In this document: in pieces, positions 1-8,870 of the stretch
Position numbering within the stretch: position 1 is the stretch's first letter
Layout: every line of letters starts with the position of its first letter
Assembly: GCF_014851585.1 (NCBI RefSeq)
Contig: NZ_JACVAB010000006.1
Coordinates: forward strand, 1-64,000
Source of the DNA: Agrobacterium sp. AGB01
GTDB taxonomy: Bacteria > Pseudomonadota > Alphaproteobacteria > Rhizobiales > Rhizobiaceae
DNA: 64,000 bases
Direction of reading: 5' to 3'
Notes under the pieces: model-generated
Told to the model about the DNA's origin: nothing
What the model saw: only the letters and a program-made list of their open reading frames with translations
Databases searched by the model: none
Made by a program: the position numbers and the translations under genes

Positions 1-324
1 GAACAAACCAGCCATAAAAGCCAATCTATCGTGATTTCTCCAAAACGAAGCAGTCCGTCGCTAGCAGCGCCGCCGCCCTCGTTCAGTGAGCGGACTTATA
101 AATCTAACCTCCCAAACAAGTCAACAGCCCTTTTTCATATTTATAATAAAATCATACAAACTACTGTTTTTATTAGAGAAATGATGACGTTTACAGATTT
201 TGACCGATTTTGGCGGCTTAAAAGCATATGCTGGCCCTGTCGTTTGAAAAATGCCATAGGAATTGCCAGCACTATTCGACTGAGGCCACCGACAGGCCCG
301 TTTGATACAAGGATTGGAGCAGCC
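1..324. other. Leader region upstream of purC, no gene seen
   Basis: The purC reading frame stays open back to position 31, but that extension has no family similarity, no ribosome binding site and a low-complexity AT-rich middle (about 120-190), so I treat it as non-coding. It presumably holds the purC promoter. I could not recognise a riboswitch, tRNA or a convincing -35/-10 pair. Confidence 0.5.
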
Positions 325-1275
325 GTGCGCATACTAGAAGAAGCCGTTATTCGCGAACTTCCCAATTACTATCGCGGAAAGGTACGCGAGAATTACGACT
401 TGCCAGACGGTTCGCGCATCATCATCTCGACGGACCGGATCAGCGCCTTTGACCGCATCCTGACCTGCATTCCTTACAAGGGACAAGTGCTGACCCATAC
501 CGCACGTTACTGGTTTGAGCAAACCGCAGACATATGCCCGAACCACGTTATCAGCTATCCGGACCCGAATGTGGTGATCGGTAAACGTCTCGATATTCTT
601 CCTGTTGAGATCGTTGTCAGAGGATATCTGGCTGGCACAACAGGCACCTCCATCCTTACTCTCTATAAGAAGGGCGAGCGCCAGGTGTATGGCATCACTC
701 TGCCGGATGGCCTTCGCGACAACCAGAAACTGCCGGAACCGATCATTACCCCGACCAGCAAGGCCTTTGACGGCGGACACGATGAACCCCTGACACCCGA
801 CGAAATCGTTGAGAAGAAGCTGCTCACCAGTGAGCAATGGCAGACTCTGTCAAAATATGCGCTAGAGCTGTTCAAGCGCGGCCAGGAGATCGCCGCCAAA
901 CATGGCCTGATCCTGGTCGACACCAAATATGAGTTTGGCACGGACGCCGAAGGCAACATCATTCTTGCCGATGAAATTCACACGCCTGACAGCAGCCGCT
1001 ACTGGATTGCAGAATCCTATGGCGCAAGCTTCGAAAATGGCACACGGCCAGCGAGCTTTGACAAGGACTTTGTCAGAGCATGGGTGGTTGAACGTTGCGA
1101 TCCCTATAAGGATGACATTCCGGAGATTCCGGAAAAGCTCGTCATGGAGACATCGGATGTGTATATAAGAGCATATGAGCAAATAACGGGGAAAACATTC
1201 GTTCCTGATAATAGCGAAAACACACCATTGGAGCGTGTTCGCAAGAATTTGGAGCCCTATTTTACCGGAGCCTGA
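325..1275 (+). CDS. purC: Phosphoribosylaminoimidazole-succinocarboxamide synthase (SAICAR synthetase)
   Basis: Cytosolic enzyme of de novo purine synthesis; it joins aspartate to CAIR with ATP hydrolysis to give SAICAR. The 316-aa protein is of the longer, yeast Ade1-like type rather than the roughly 240-aa bacterial type. Visible signatures are [54 protein letters not shown] and [14 protein letters not shown] chose GTG at 325 because GGAG lies at 316-319 and the homologous region begins there; the frame runs open upstream to 31 without family similarity. The tetR gene starts 2 nt after the stop, so the two may be co-transcribed. Many Rhizobiales carry a second, shorter purC elsewhere; that is from memory and cannot be tested in this window. 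Confidence 0.93.
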   Translation: MRILEEAVIRELPNYYRGKVRENYDLPDGSRIIISTDRISAFDRILTCIPYKGQVLTHTARYWFEQTADICPNHVISYPDPNVVIGKRLDILPVEIVVRGYLAGTTGTSILTLYKKGERQVYGITLPDGLRDNQKLPEPIITPTSKAFDGGHDEPLTPDEIVEKKLLTSEQWQTLSKYALELFKRGQEIAAKHGLILVDTKYEFGTDAEGNIILADEIHTPDSSRYWIAESYGASFENGTRPASFDKDFVRAWVVERCDPYKDDIPEIPEKLVMETSDVYIRAYEQITGKTFVPDNSENTPLERVRKNLEPYFTGA

Positions 1276-1277
1276 TT

Positions 1278-1940
1278 GTGGTAAACTCATCTGCATCCAT
1301 AAAAACCGTCAGCAATACAGCAAAAACCGCGCTTCCCCGGAAGCGGCTGCGGCGGCCTGCAGAAGAAACCCGCAGCGAAATTCTGGCCACGGCCGAGAAG
1401 CTGTTCAGCATGCGCGGCTTCTCGACTGTGACGATTGCCGACATTGCCGCGGCAATGTCGATGTCGCCAGCCAATGTATTCAAGCATTTTCACTCCAAGG
1501 TCGCGCTGGTTGACGCCATCGTCCTCAGACAGATCACCTCTTTGCAAAATGATCTGGATGCCATGGACACCACCCTGCCCCCCTATGAGCGACTGCACCA
1601 GATGGCGCTGTCACTGATGCGCAAACATGTCGTGACGCTGGAAGAAACACCTTATGTGTTTGAGATGCTGGTTTTGATGGCCAAACAGGAACTGGATTGC
1701 GGCGAGCAGTATCTGCAGGTGCTCAATGCGCATGTCAGCAAAATCATCGCAGCCGGCATCAAGCTTGGAATTTACCAGACAGACGATCTCGACGGAACCG
1801 CCGATACCATCAATCACGCCCTCGTCAGCGTTATCCATCCTGTCCTCATCGCAGGTGAGAACCCGGATATTTTAGCCACACGCTGCACGAAACTCGTCAA
1901 TATGATGGATGCTGCGCTGCGAAATACACTTGCAAAGTGA
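1278..1940 (+). CDS. TetR/AcrR-family transcriptional regulator, probable pump regulator
   Basis: This 220-aa protein has a TetR-type N-terminal helix-turn-helix at about residues 27-75 (TRSEILATAEKLF followed by FSTVTIADIAAAMSMSPANVFKHF) and an all-helical C-terminal part expected to bind ligand and dimerise. It starts with GTG 2 nt after purC and lies immediately upstream of an RND efflux operon on the same strand, as bepR does upstream of bepDE in Brucella (from memory). The likely role is repression of the pump until an inducer binds. A perfect 8-bp inverted repeat overlaps its stop codon (1935-1962), and a rho-independent terminator (1986-2022) separates it from the pump genes. The family is certain; the target is inferred from position. 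Confidence 0.88.
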   Translation: MVNSSASIKTVSNTAKTALPRKRLRRPAEETRSEILATAEKLFSMRGFSTVTIADIAAAMSMSPANVFKHFHSKVALVDAIVLRQITSLQNDLDAMDTTLPPYERLHQMALSLMRKHVVTLEETPYVFEMLVLMAKQELDCGEQYLQVLNAHVSKIIAAGIKLGIYQTDDLDGTADTINHALVSVIHPVLIAGENPDILATRCTKLVNMMDAALRNTLAK

Positions 1941-1962
1941 CGCTTTTAATTTTACGTCACTT
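1935..1962. promoter_or_regulatory. 8-bp inverted repeat over the tetR stop codon, possible TetR operator
   Basis: AAGTGACG (1935-1942) and CGTCACTT (1955-1962) are perfect reverse complements separated by 12 nt. No T-run follows, so it is not a standard terminator. A 28-bp palindrome beside a TetR gene and ahead of a pump operon is a plausible operator, but the true terminator lies downstream, between it and the pump genes, which weakens this reading. Confidence 0.35.
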
Positions 1963-1985
1963 GATAACAACTGACGAAATTCAAT

Positions 1986-2022
1986 CATCCGGCTCATTGT
2001 ATCCAATAAGCCGGATGTTTTT
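1986..2022 (+). terminator. Rho-independent terminator after tetR
   Basis: CATCCGGCT (1986-1994) pairs perfectly with AGCCGGATG (2009-2017) across a 14-nt loop and is followed by TTTTT. It ends the purC-tetR unit, so the pump genes need their own promoter between about 2023 and 2121. Confidence 0.85.
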
Positions 2023-2121
2023 GGTTCATTATTGATAATTGCTTGAAATCAGCTCCGGCTTGCGGATCATCAGAAAAAGCTCTCTTTGTCCGCAGAGCTG
2101 GCTCTTATGTGGGAAACACGA

Positions 2122-3315
2122 ATGACAAGACGTATCCTTCCGGTTCTTGCCGCCTTGTGCGTGGCTGGCGTGGTTGCAGGCTGCAGCGATGAAAAGCAGA
2201 GTGCACAGGCGCAAGCGCCAGAACGTCCACCTGCTCCTGTCAGCGTTGTTATCATGAAAGAATCCGAGCAGCCGTTGACGACGGTACTGCCCGGTCGTGC
2301 CAGCGCCTTCCAGACTGCGGAAATCCGCCCGCGCGTCACCGGCATCATTCGCGAGATCACCTTCAAGGAAGGTAGCGAAGTGCAGCAGGGCGACCTGCTC
2401 TACCAAATCGAAGACGACACCTATGTCGCCGAAGTTGCGCAGGCCCGCGCCAGCCTTGCAAAGGCTGAAGCCAGTGTTCCAAGTGCTCAGGCAAACCTGG
2501 CCCGCTATGAGCGTCTGGTTAACAGCGGAGCAACGCAGATTGAATATGAAAATGCCAAGGTGACCTTGCTTCAGGCCGAAGCAGATGTTGCGCAGGCAAA
2601 GGCGGCGCTTCAGGCGGCTGATATCAATCTCAACCTGACGAAAATCCGCGCACCGTTCAACGGCATCACCACATCGACGAGCTTCAGCATCGGTAACGTT
2701 GTGACTGCAAACCAGTCCGCCGCGCTGACCACACTGCGCCGTATCGATCCGATCTACATTGACCTGATTGAATCCAGTGCCAATCTGCTGCGTCTTCGCA
2801 CGGCAGTTGCCGCAGGCTCAAAGGGACCGAACAATGCCGAGGCCGACCTCCACCTGACCCTGGAAAACGGTACGAAATATCCTCATGCCGGTAAGGTCGA
2901 CATGTCGGATATGGCGGTAAGCGAAACAACCGGCACTTATTACATCCGCGCCCAGTTCGACAACCCGGATGACCTCATTCTGCCGGGCATGTACGTCCGC
3001 GCCACGCTGACCATCGGCGAGGAAAAAGGCTTCCTCATTCCGCAGCGTGCTGCCGACAGAAACCCGAGCGGCGAACTAACCGCAAAATTTGTCAGCGAAA
3101 AGGGCACCGTTGAAACGCGCACATTTGCTGAAAGCAGCCAGTCCGGCAATTCCTGGCTTGTAACCACAGGCGTCAAGGACGGCGACAAGCTGATTGTGGA
3201 TGGCTTCCAGTGGATTGGCGACGGCGCACCGATTGCACCTGTTGAAGTAACAATTGACGACAAGGGACTGGTGGTAACCCAGCCAGCGGCTCCAGCAGCC
3301 GCTCCCGCAAACTGA
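2122..3315 (+). CDS. RND efflux periplasmic adaptor (membrane fusion lipoprotein)
   Basis: Adaptor subunit of a tripartite RND pump, lipid-anchored to the inner membrane and bridging the pump and the outer-membrane channel in the periplasm. The 397-aa product begins with a lipoprotein signal (MTRRILPVLAALCVAG, lipobox VVAGC), followed by a first lipoyl half (RPRVTGIIREITFKEGSEVQQGDLLYQIE), a helical hairpin rich in Ala/Gln/Glu (about 95-165) and a second lipoyl half (LTKIRAPFNGITTSTSFSIGNVV), matching the AcrA/MexA/BepD layout. I chose ATG 2122 because GGGA at 2111-2114 is well spaced and the signal peptide starts there; upstream in-frame starts at 2086 (TTG) and 2107 would spoil the signal. 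The pump gene begins 51 nt downstream. Confidence 0.92.
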   Translation: MTRRILPVLAALCVAGVVAGCSDEKQSAQAQAPERPPAPVSVVIMKESEQPLTTVLPGRASAFQTAEIRPRVTGIIREITFKEGSEVQQGDLLYQIEDDTYVAEVAQARASLAKAEASVPSAQANLARYERLVNSGATQIEYENAKVTLLQAEADVAQAKAALQAADINLNLTKIRAPFNGITTSTSFSIGNVVTANQSAALTTLRRIDPIYIDLIESSANLLRLRTAVAAGSKGPNNAEADLHLTLENGTKYPHAGKVDMSDMAVSETTGTYYIRAQFDNPDDLILPGMYVRATLTIGEEKGFLIPQRAADRNPSGELTAKFVSEKGTVETRTFAESSQSGNSWLVTTGVKDGDKLIVDGFQWIGDGAPIAPVEVTIDDKGLVVTQPAAPAAAPAN

Positions 3316-3366
3316 TAATCGCGACAATCGCCCGACGACCGTAACAACGAAGGCGCAGAAACACAT

Positions 3367-6300
3367 ATGGCCCACTTCTTCATCCGGCGCCCAATCTTTG
3401 CTTGGGTGATAGCGATTGTGATTATGCTTGGCGGCTTGCTGGCCATCAACACACTCTCTATCTCGCAATATCCAGATATCGCACCGACAACGGTTCGCAT
3501 CAGCGCCAGCTACAATGGCGCGAGCGCGGAAACAGTACAGAAATCGGTGACGACAGTTATCGAAGACGGCATGACCGGTCTCGATGACCTCACTTACATG
3601 ACATCCTCTTCTTCAACCGGCAGTTCCTCTGTTACGCTGACCTTTGGTAACAGCATCATGCCGGATATTGCTCAGGTGCAGGTGCAGAACAAACTGCAGC
3701 TCGTCCAGACCCAGCTGCCGGATGTCGTGCAGCAGGCCGGCATCGAAGTCAGCCGCTCGACCTCCAGTATTCTGATGGTCGGCGCCCTGATTTCCACCGA
3801 TGGCAAACGTACATCGGTGGATCTGGGTGACATTTTCTCGACCAGCATTGAAGACCAGATCAAGCGTCTTGAAGGTGTTGGTAGCATCAACATCTTCGGT
3901 TCCGGTTACGCCATGCGCGTCTGGCTCGATCCGTTCAAGCTCAACAAATACCAGTTGACGACCAGCGATGTCACCACGGCTATTCAGAGCCAGAACACCC
4001 AGGTTTCCGTTGGTCAACTTGGTGCACTGCCAGCCGTACAGGGTCAGCAGCTGAACGTCACGATTACGGCTCAGAGCCAGCTGACCACAGTTGCAGACTT
4101 TGAATCGGTTATCCTCAAGGTCGAAAAGGACGGCGCAACCGTTCGTTTGAGCGATGTTGCCCGCATTGAAATTGGTGAAGAAAGCTATGGTGGCGATTCC
4201 CGCTCCAACAGCCGTCCTTCCTCCGGTTTTGCCGTAAACCTTGCGACCGGCGCCAATGCTCTTGATACCGCAGCCCGCGTGAAAGCAGCGCTTGACGTTG
4301 CCTCTGGAGGTTTGCCTGAGGGTGTTGTCATTGAGTATCCGTATGACACCACGCCATTCGTTCAACTTTCCATCGAGAAGGTTGTTCACACACTGATCGA
4401 AGCGATCATTCTCGTTTTCGTCGTTCTGTTGATCTTCCTGCAGAATTTGCGAGCAACGATCATTCCGATGATCGCGGTTCCCGTGGTTCTGCTGGGCACA
4501 TTCGGCATTCTTGCGCTGGCGGGATATTCCATCAATACGCTAACCATGTTTGCCATGGTGCTTGCCATCGGCCTTCTGGTGGATGATGCGATCGTGGTGG
4601 TGGAAAACGTCGAACGTATCATGTCCGATGAGGGGCTTCCGCCTCTCGAGGCGACCGAAAAGTCGATGGGTGAAATTACCGGTGCGATCATTGGTATCGC
4701 TCTGGTTCTGACGGCCGTGTTCATTCCGATGGCCTTCTTCGGCGGCTCCACCGGCATTATCTATCGCCAGTTCTCGATCACCATTGTGTCGGCCATGCTT
4801 TTGTCGGCCGTCGTGGCCATCGTGCTGACACCGGCTCTTTGCGCCACGATCCTCAAGCCGATCGACCACCACAAAAAACAGCGTGGTCCTGGCGCATGGT
4901 TCAACCGCGGCTTTGGCAAGACAACCGACGGCTATGTTTCGAGCATTGGTTATCTGTTGAAGCGTCCGCTGCGCGTCCTGGTGATGTTTGCCATCGTCAT
5001 CGGCGGTTGTGCCTGGTTCTTCACCAAGCTACCAAGCTCGTTCCTTCCTCCGGAAGACCAGGGCGTTCTGCTGACCATCGTTCAGCTGCCAACAGGGTCT
5101 ACGATAGAGCGTACCAATGAAGTCGTAAAACAGGTCGAAACATACTTCCGCGAAAACGAAGCAGACAATGTCGATTCCGTATTCGGCGTTCTCGGCTTCA
5201 GCTTCACCGGCTCCGGCCAGAACAACGCGATGGTGTTCACCAAGCTGAAGGACTTCCCACTTCGCAGCAAACCTGAGCAACATGCCGCAGCCATCGTCCA
5301 GCGTGCTATGGGAACCTTCTTCACGTTCCGTGATGCCCAGGTCTTCCCGCTGCTTCCGCCTGCTATTCAGGGCATGGGCACATCGAGCGGTTTCTCGATG
5401 TATCTGGTCGACAGTGGTCGTAACGGTAATGACGCGTTGACGGCTGCATCGAAGGAACTGATCCAGATGACCGGGTCCAACCCGAACATCAGTTCTTTGC
5501 GCAGCAATAGCCGCGATAACGAATCGCAGATGAAGATCAACCTTGATCAGGAAAAGATGGGTGCCATGGGTGTCGATCTTGCCTCGGTCAACCTGATGCT
5601 CTCGACCATCTTTGCCGGTCGTGACGTCAATGACTTCACGCTGAATGGTGAACTGAAACCGGTATATGTTCAGGGCGACGCACAATACCGTATGCAACCG
5701 GACGACCTGAAGTTCTGGTACGCCCGTAACAGCAGCGGTGAAATGGTGCCATTCTCGTCCTTCTCGGAAGTATCCTGGGTAAGCGGCGCTCCAACCCTTG
5801 CACGCTTCAACGGCACAGGGGCGATCTCGCTCGAAGGTACGGCCGGACCAGGCATTGCCTCGGGTGTTGCCATGGATGAGATGGAAAAACTGACGGCAAG
5901 CCTCAACGGTGGTTACACCGTGGCCTGGCAGGGCATCTCCTATCAGGAGCGTCTGTCCGGTTCGCAGGCTCCTGCCCTCTATGCTCTCTCGGTCCTCATC
6001 GTCTTCCTTTGCCTTGCTGCACTTTATGAAAGCTGGTCCATTCCGTTTTCGGTCATCATGGCCGTTCCGGTTGGCGTGCTGGGTGCTCTGGCGGCAGCAC
6101 ACTTCTTTGGACAGTCCAACGATGTGTACTTCAAGGTTGGCCTGCTAACGACCATCGGTCTGGCGGCAAAGAACGCGATCCTGATCGTGGAATTTGCCAA
6201 GGAACGAATGGAGCATGGGTTAAGCTTGCTCGATGCGACATTGGAAGCAGCACGCTTGCGTCTGCGCCCAATTATCATGACGTCGCTGGCGTTTATTCTT

Positions 6301-6462
6301 GGCGTGGTACCACTTGCAATCGCAACGGGTGCTGGTTCCGCAGCTCAGAACGCCATCGGTATCGGCGTTCTCGGGGGCATGCTTGCAGCGACGGTTCTGG
6401 GCGTATTCTTCGTACCGTCCTTCTTCGTAATCATCAGAAAGATATCAAAACGGTCACACTGA
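3367..6462 (+). CDS. RND multidrug efflux pump, HAE1 family inner-membrane subunit
   Basis: Proton-driven exporter of hydrophobic and amphiphilic compounds, AcrB/MexB/BepE-like. Length (1031 aa) is typical. It starts MAHFFIRRPIFAWVIAIVIM, the usual first membrane helix. The proton-relay residues are present: D406-D407 in GLLVDDAIVVVENVERIM and K935 in GLAAKNAILIVEFAKE. Two halves, each with a large periplasmic loop, are visible. Start ATG 3367 fits the family. With the adaptor upstream and the channel gene downstream it forms a complete tripartite pump. Substrate range cannot be read from sequence. An 11-bp perfect inverted repeat lies between this gene and the channel gene. Confidence 0.95.
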   Translation: MAHFFIRRPIFAWVIAIVIMLGGLLAINTLSISQYPDIAPTTVRISASYNGASAETVQKSVTTVIEDGMTGLDDLTYMTSSSSTGSSSVTLTFGNSIMPDIAQVQVQNKLQLVQTQLPDVVQQAGIEVSRSTSSILMVGALISTDGKRTSVDLGDIFSTSIEDQIKRLEGVGSINIFGSGYAMRVWLDPFKLNKYQLTTSDVTTAIQSQNTQVSVGQLGALPAVQGQQLNVTITAQSQLTTVADFESVILKVEKDGATVRLSDVARIEIGEESYGGDSRSNSRPSSGFAVNLATGANALDTAARVKAALDVASGGLPEGVVIEYPYDTTPFVQLSIEKVVHTLIEAIILVFVVLLIFLQNLRATIIPMIAVPVVLLGTFGILALAGYSINTLTMFAMVLAIGLLVDDAIVVVENVERIMSDEGLPPLEATEKSMGEITGAIIGIALVLTAVFIPMAFFGGSTGIIYRQFSITIVSAMLLSAVVAIVLTPALCATILKPIDHHKKQRGPGAWFNRGFGKTTDGYVSSIGYLLKRPLRVLVMFAIVIGGCAWFFTKLPSSFLPPEDQGVLLTIVQLPTGSTIERTNEVVKQVETYFRENEADNVDSVFGVLGFSFTGSGQNNAMVFTKLKDFPLRSKPEQHAAAIVQRAMGTFFTFRDAQVFPLLPPAIQGMGTSSGFSMYLVDSGRNGNDALTAASKELIQMTGSNPNISSLRSNSRDNESQMKINLDQEKMGAMGVDLASVNLMLSTIFAGRDVNDFTLNGELKPVYVQGDAQYRMQPDDLKFWYARNSSGEMVPFSSFSEVSWVSGAPTLARFNGTGAISLEGTAGPGIASGVAMDEMEKLTASLNGGYTVAWQGISYQERLSGSQAPALYALSVLIVFLCLAALYESWSIPFSVIMAVPVGVLGALAAAHFFGQSNDVYFKVGLLTTIGLAAKNAILIVEFAKERMEHGLSLLDATLEAARLRLRPIIMTSLAFILGVVPLAIATGAGSAAQNAIGIGVLGGMLAATVLGVFFVPSFFVIIRKISKRSH

Positions 6463-6509
6463 CAGAAAAAACGTTGTGCCTGCACTTCTCTGATTGTTAA
6501 AAAATATAC

Positions 6510-6538
6510 GAATCGTAGCAAACCTTATGCTACGATTC
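6510..6538. repeat. 11-bp perfect inverted repeat between pump and channel genes
   Basis: GAATCGTAGCA (6510-6520) and TGCTACGATTC (6528-6538) are exact reverse complements with a 7-nt loop. No T-run follows, so a classical terminator is unlikely. It could be an mRNA processing or stability hairpin that sets different levels of pump and channel, or a regulator operator. Confidence 0.6.
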
Positions 6539-6603
6539 ACCATAAATGCTGATCGGGGCCAGTATTCGGGGCAGCCGTGAGATCTCGAAACTTTTAGGGT
6601 ATT

Positions 6604-8025
6604 ATGATGCTATCCATTCGGACTTCCATTCCACTGGCCCTGCTGCTGCTTTCCGGCTGCGTTGTGGGACCAGACCACAAGGCACCAGAAATTCAATTGC
6701 CAACAAAATTTGCTGAGGGCGGCAAGACGAGCAATGGCGATGTTTCAACAGTTGCCTGGTGGAATGCTTTTAACGACAGCCGTCTTAATGGGTACGTCAG
6801 CACCGGTTTGGCGCAGAACTTGACAGTGCTTCAGGCACTTGAGCGCATCAATCAGGCTGAAGCAAGCGTGGTTGTTGCGGGCGCAGGTGCACTGCCAAGC
6901 CTCACGACCCAGGGCCAGCACACAACCAGCGGCCGTAAGGGCAGCCTGCCAACGGCAGACAGCAGTGTCACCAATACATCGGCTGGATCGCTAAACGTGT
7001 CCTGGCTGCTGGATCTGTTTGGTCAGTATCGCCGTTCCAAGGAAGCCGCCAATGCAAACCTCGACGCGGCTTACGCAAGCGCCGATGTTGCAAAGCTTTC
7101 GCTGCTTTCTTCGCTCGTTTCGGCCTATATCGATGCGCGCTACTATCAGGAGCGTCTGGCAATTGCCCGTCAGAACCTGACATCGCGTCGCGAAACACTC
7201 GACCTGACCAAGCTGCAGCTTGAAGCCGGTGCAGCCTCCCGTCTGGACGTTGTACAGTCCGAAGGCCTGGTGAACTCGACACTCGCAGAAATTCCGAACC
7301 TTGAAACCAACTTCCGTCGTGCAGCACACCGCGTTGCAACGCTGCTTGGCATGCCTGCATCGTCGCTGGTTGTGGAACTGCAACGCGGCGCACGCCAGCC
7401 TGTTGCCCGCTCCATTCCAAAGACCGGCATTCCGGCGGACCTGATCCGCAACCGTCCTGACGTCCGTGCAGCCGAACGCACACTGGCAGCGGCGGTCGCT
7501 CAGATCGGCGTTGCCGAAGCGCAGCTGTACCCAAGCATCGAGCTTGGCGGCACAATCACACCAAGCTACTCGCGCATAAGCGGTGGCAGCCGTGGTTCGT
7601 CCAACTCCTGGTCTTTCGGTCCGTCGCTCGTTCTGCCAATTCTTGACGGTGGCCGCCTGCGCGCCAACGTTGACATTGCCAACTCTTCCGCACGCGAACA
7701 GTACCTTGTCTGGAAACAGACAGTCCTTACCGCCGTTGAAGAAGTTGAAAATGCACTTGCAGCCATCAACCGTGACCAGCGCACGGCCAGTGCCCTGCGT
7801 GCAACCGTCAACTCTTACAACGAAGCGCTTTCGCTCTCGACCGCCAGCTACCGTGACGGCGCATCTTCGCTGCTCGACGTGCTGGACGCACAGCGTTCCG
7901 TTTCGACAGCCCAGGCAAGCCTTGCTCAGGCTGTACAGCAGACAGCTCAGGACTACGTGGCCCTCAGCGTTGCTATCGGTGGCGGTTACGCCATTGGCGC
8001 GACACCGGCCAAGCCAGCCATGTAA
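6604..8025 (+). CDS. Outer-membrane efflux channel lipoprotein, NodT/OprM family
   Basis: TolC-like outer-membrane exit duct for the upstream RND pump. The 473-aa protein has a lipoprotein signal (MMLSIRTSIPLALLLLSGC, lipobox LLSGC), the typical N-terminal VVGPDHKAPE segment and two repeated helical domains (for example TLDLTKLQLEAGAASRLDVVQSEG and its second copy LSLSTASYRDGASSLLDVLDAQRSV), as in NodT/OprM proteins. Start may be ATG 6604 or the next ATG at 6607. It lies 141 nt after the pump gene with an inverted repeat in the gap, so it may be co-transcribed or have its own promoter. A strong terminator follows at 8051. Confidence 0.92.
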   Translation: MMLSIRTSIPLALLLLSGCVVGPDHKAPEIQLPTKFAEGGKTSNGDVSTVAWWNAFNDSRLNGYVSTGLAQNLTVLQALERINQAEASVVVAGAGALPSLTTQGQHTTSGRKGSLPTADSSVTNTSAGSLNVSWLLDLFGQYRRSKEAANANLDAAYASADVAKLSLLSSLVSAYIDARYYQERLAIARQNLTSRRETLDLTKLQLEAGAASRLDVVQSEGLVNSTLAEIPNLETNFRRAAHRVATLLGMPASSLVVELQRGARQPVARSIPKTGIPADLIRNRPDVRAAERTLAAAVAQIGVAEAQLYPSIELGGTITPSYSRISGGSRGSSNSWSFGPSLVLPILDGGRLRANVDIANSSAREQYLVWKQTVLTAVEEVENALAAINRDQRTASALRATVNSYNEALSLSTASYRDGASSLLDVLDAQRSVSTAQASLAQAVQQTAQDYVALSVAIGGGYAIGATPAKPAM

Positions 8026-8050
8026 GCTGCCTGCCAGCGCATCCCAAAGC

Positions 8051-8082
8051 AAAAGCCCGCAACACATGTTGCGGGCTTTTTT
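8051..8082 (+). terminator. Rho-independent terminator after the efflux operon
   Basis: AAAAGCCCGCAACA (8051-8064) pairs with TGTTGCGGGCTTTT (8067-8080), followed by more T. It is a very strong GC stem flanked by A and T runs. Confidence 0.9.
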
Positions 8083-8096
8083 GTTGGCGAGACAAT

Positions 8097-8127
8097 AAAA
8101 AACCTCCGGTTTTGGCCGGAGGTTTTT
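8097..8127 (-). terminator. Terminator for efp (bidirectional)
   Basis: ACCTCCGG (8102-8109) pairs with CCGGAGGT (8116-8123); T-runs lie on both strands. It sits 24 nt beyond the efp stop and, with the stem at 8051, forms a double barrier between the convergent units. Confidence 0.88.
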
Positions 8128-8150
8128 GCTGCCAACTCGGTTCGAGCTGA

Positions 8151-8720
8151 TTAGTTCTTGGCACGCTCAACGTAGGAATTGTCTTCGGTGGCGATAACAA
8201 CGCGAACACCAGCGTCAACATGCGGCGGTACCATTGTACGGATACCGTTGGACAGAATAGCAGGCTTGTAGGACGAAGACGCTGTCTGGCCCTTAACGAC
8301 TGGCTCGGTCTCAACGATCTCAAGCGTCACGTGGCGTGGTAGTTCGAGAGCCAGCGGGTTGCCTTCATAGATCGACAGAACGCAGGTCATGCCTTCCTGA
8401 AGATAGGCCTTCTGGTCACCCATGGTCTCAACGTCTACGACAACCTGGTCGTAGTTTTCAGGGTTCATGAAGTGGAAGCCTTCGCCGTCTTCGTAAAGAT
8501 ACTGGAAGTTCAGGTCTTCAACGAATGCGCGCTCAACCTGCTCGGTCGTGCGCCAGCGCTCGGAAACCTTCACGCCATCAACGATGCGGCGCATATCCAC
8601 CTGCGTAACAGGCGTGCCCTTGCCTGGGTGGAAGTTCTGGGCGGTGAGAACGACGTAAAGCTTGCCCTCGACTTCGAGAACATTGCCCTTACGGACAGAT
8701 GAGGCGATAACCTTGACCAT
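8151..8720 (-). CDS. efp: Translation elongation factor P
   Basis: EF-P enters the ribosomal E site and rescues ribosomes stalled at polyproline stretches. The 189-aa length is typical with three beta-barrel domains. The modification loop reads HPGKGTP with Lys34, the residue that EpmA beta-lysylates. Start is ATG at 8720: AAGGAAG precedes it on the minus strand and the family begins [20 protein letters not shown]; the frame is open 41 codons further upstream without similarity. The modification genes epmA and epmB lie just across a 150-bp divergent intergenic region, so substrate and both enzymes are encoded together. Confidence 0.97.
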   Translation of the reverse strand: MVKVIASSVRKGNVLEVEGKLYVVLTAQNFHPGKGTPVTQVDMRRIVDGVKVSERWRTTEQVERAFVEDLNFQYLYEDGEGFHFMNPENYDQVVVDVETMGDQKAYLQEGMTCVLSIYEGNPLALELPRHVTLEIVETEPVVKGQTASSSYKPAILSNGIRTMVPPHVDAGVRVVIATEDNSYVERAKN

Positions 8721-8870
8721 ATGACTTCCTTGTAACTCAGTAAAATGCGTCGTAAAGGACAGCGCGGCTGCGCCTGCCGGTAGACGTTTAATCTGTTTTC
8801 CGGGCGCAAGTACCTTAAATTCACGCAAATAGCCAGCCTTCAACTGTATCGACCAAAAAGAAAGCCAGCC

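Noticed and set aside
31..324. N-terminal extension of the purC frame back to position 31
   Set aside because: No similarity to the SAICAR synthetase family, no ribosome binding site, and a good GGAG-GTG start exists at 325.
5029..6102. Long minus-strand open frame (357 codons) opposite the RND pump gene
   Set aside because: It mirrors the codon pattern of the pump gene, has no recognisable domain and lies wholly inside a gene with intact family motifs.
6991..8067. Long minus-strand open frame opposite the outer-membrane channel gene
   Set aside because: Cys-rich, low-sense translation typical of an antisense shadow; it also runs into the terminator region.
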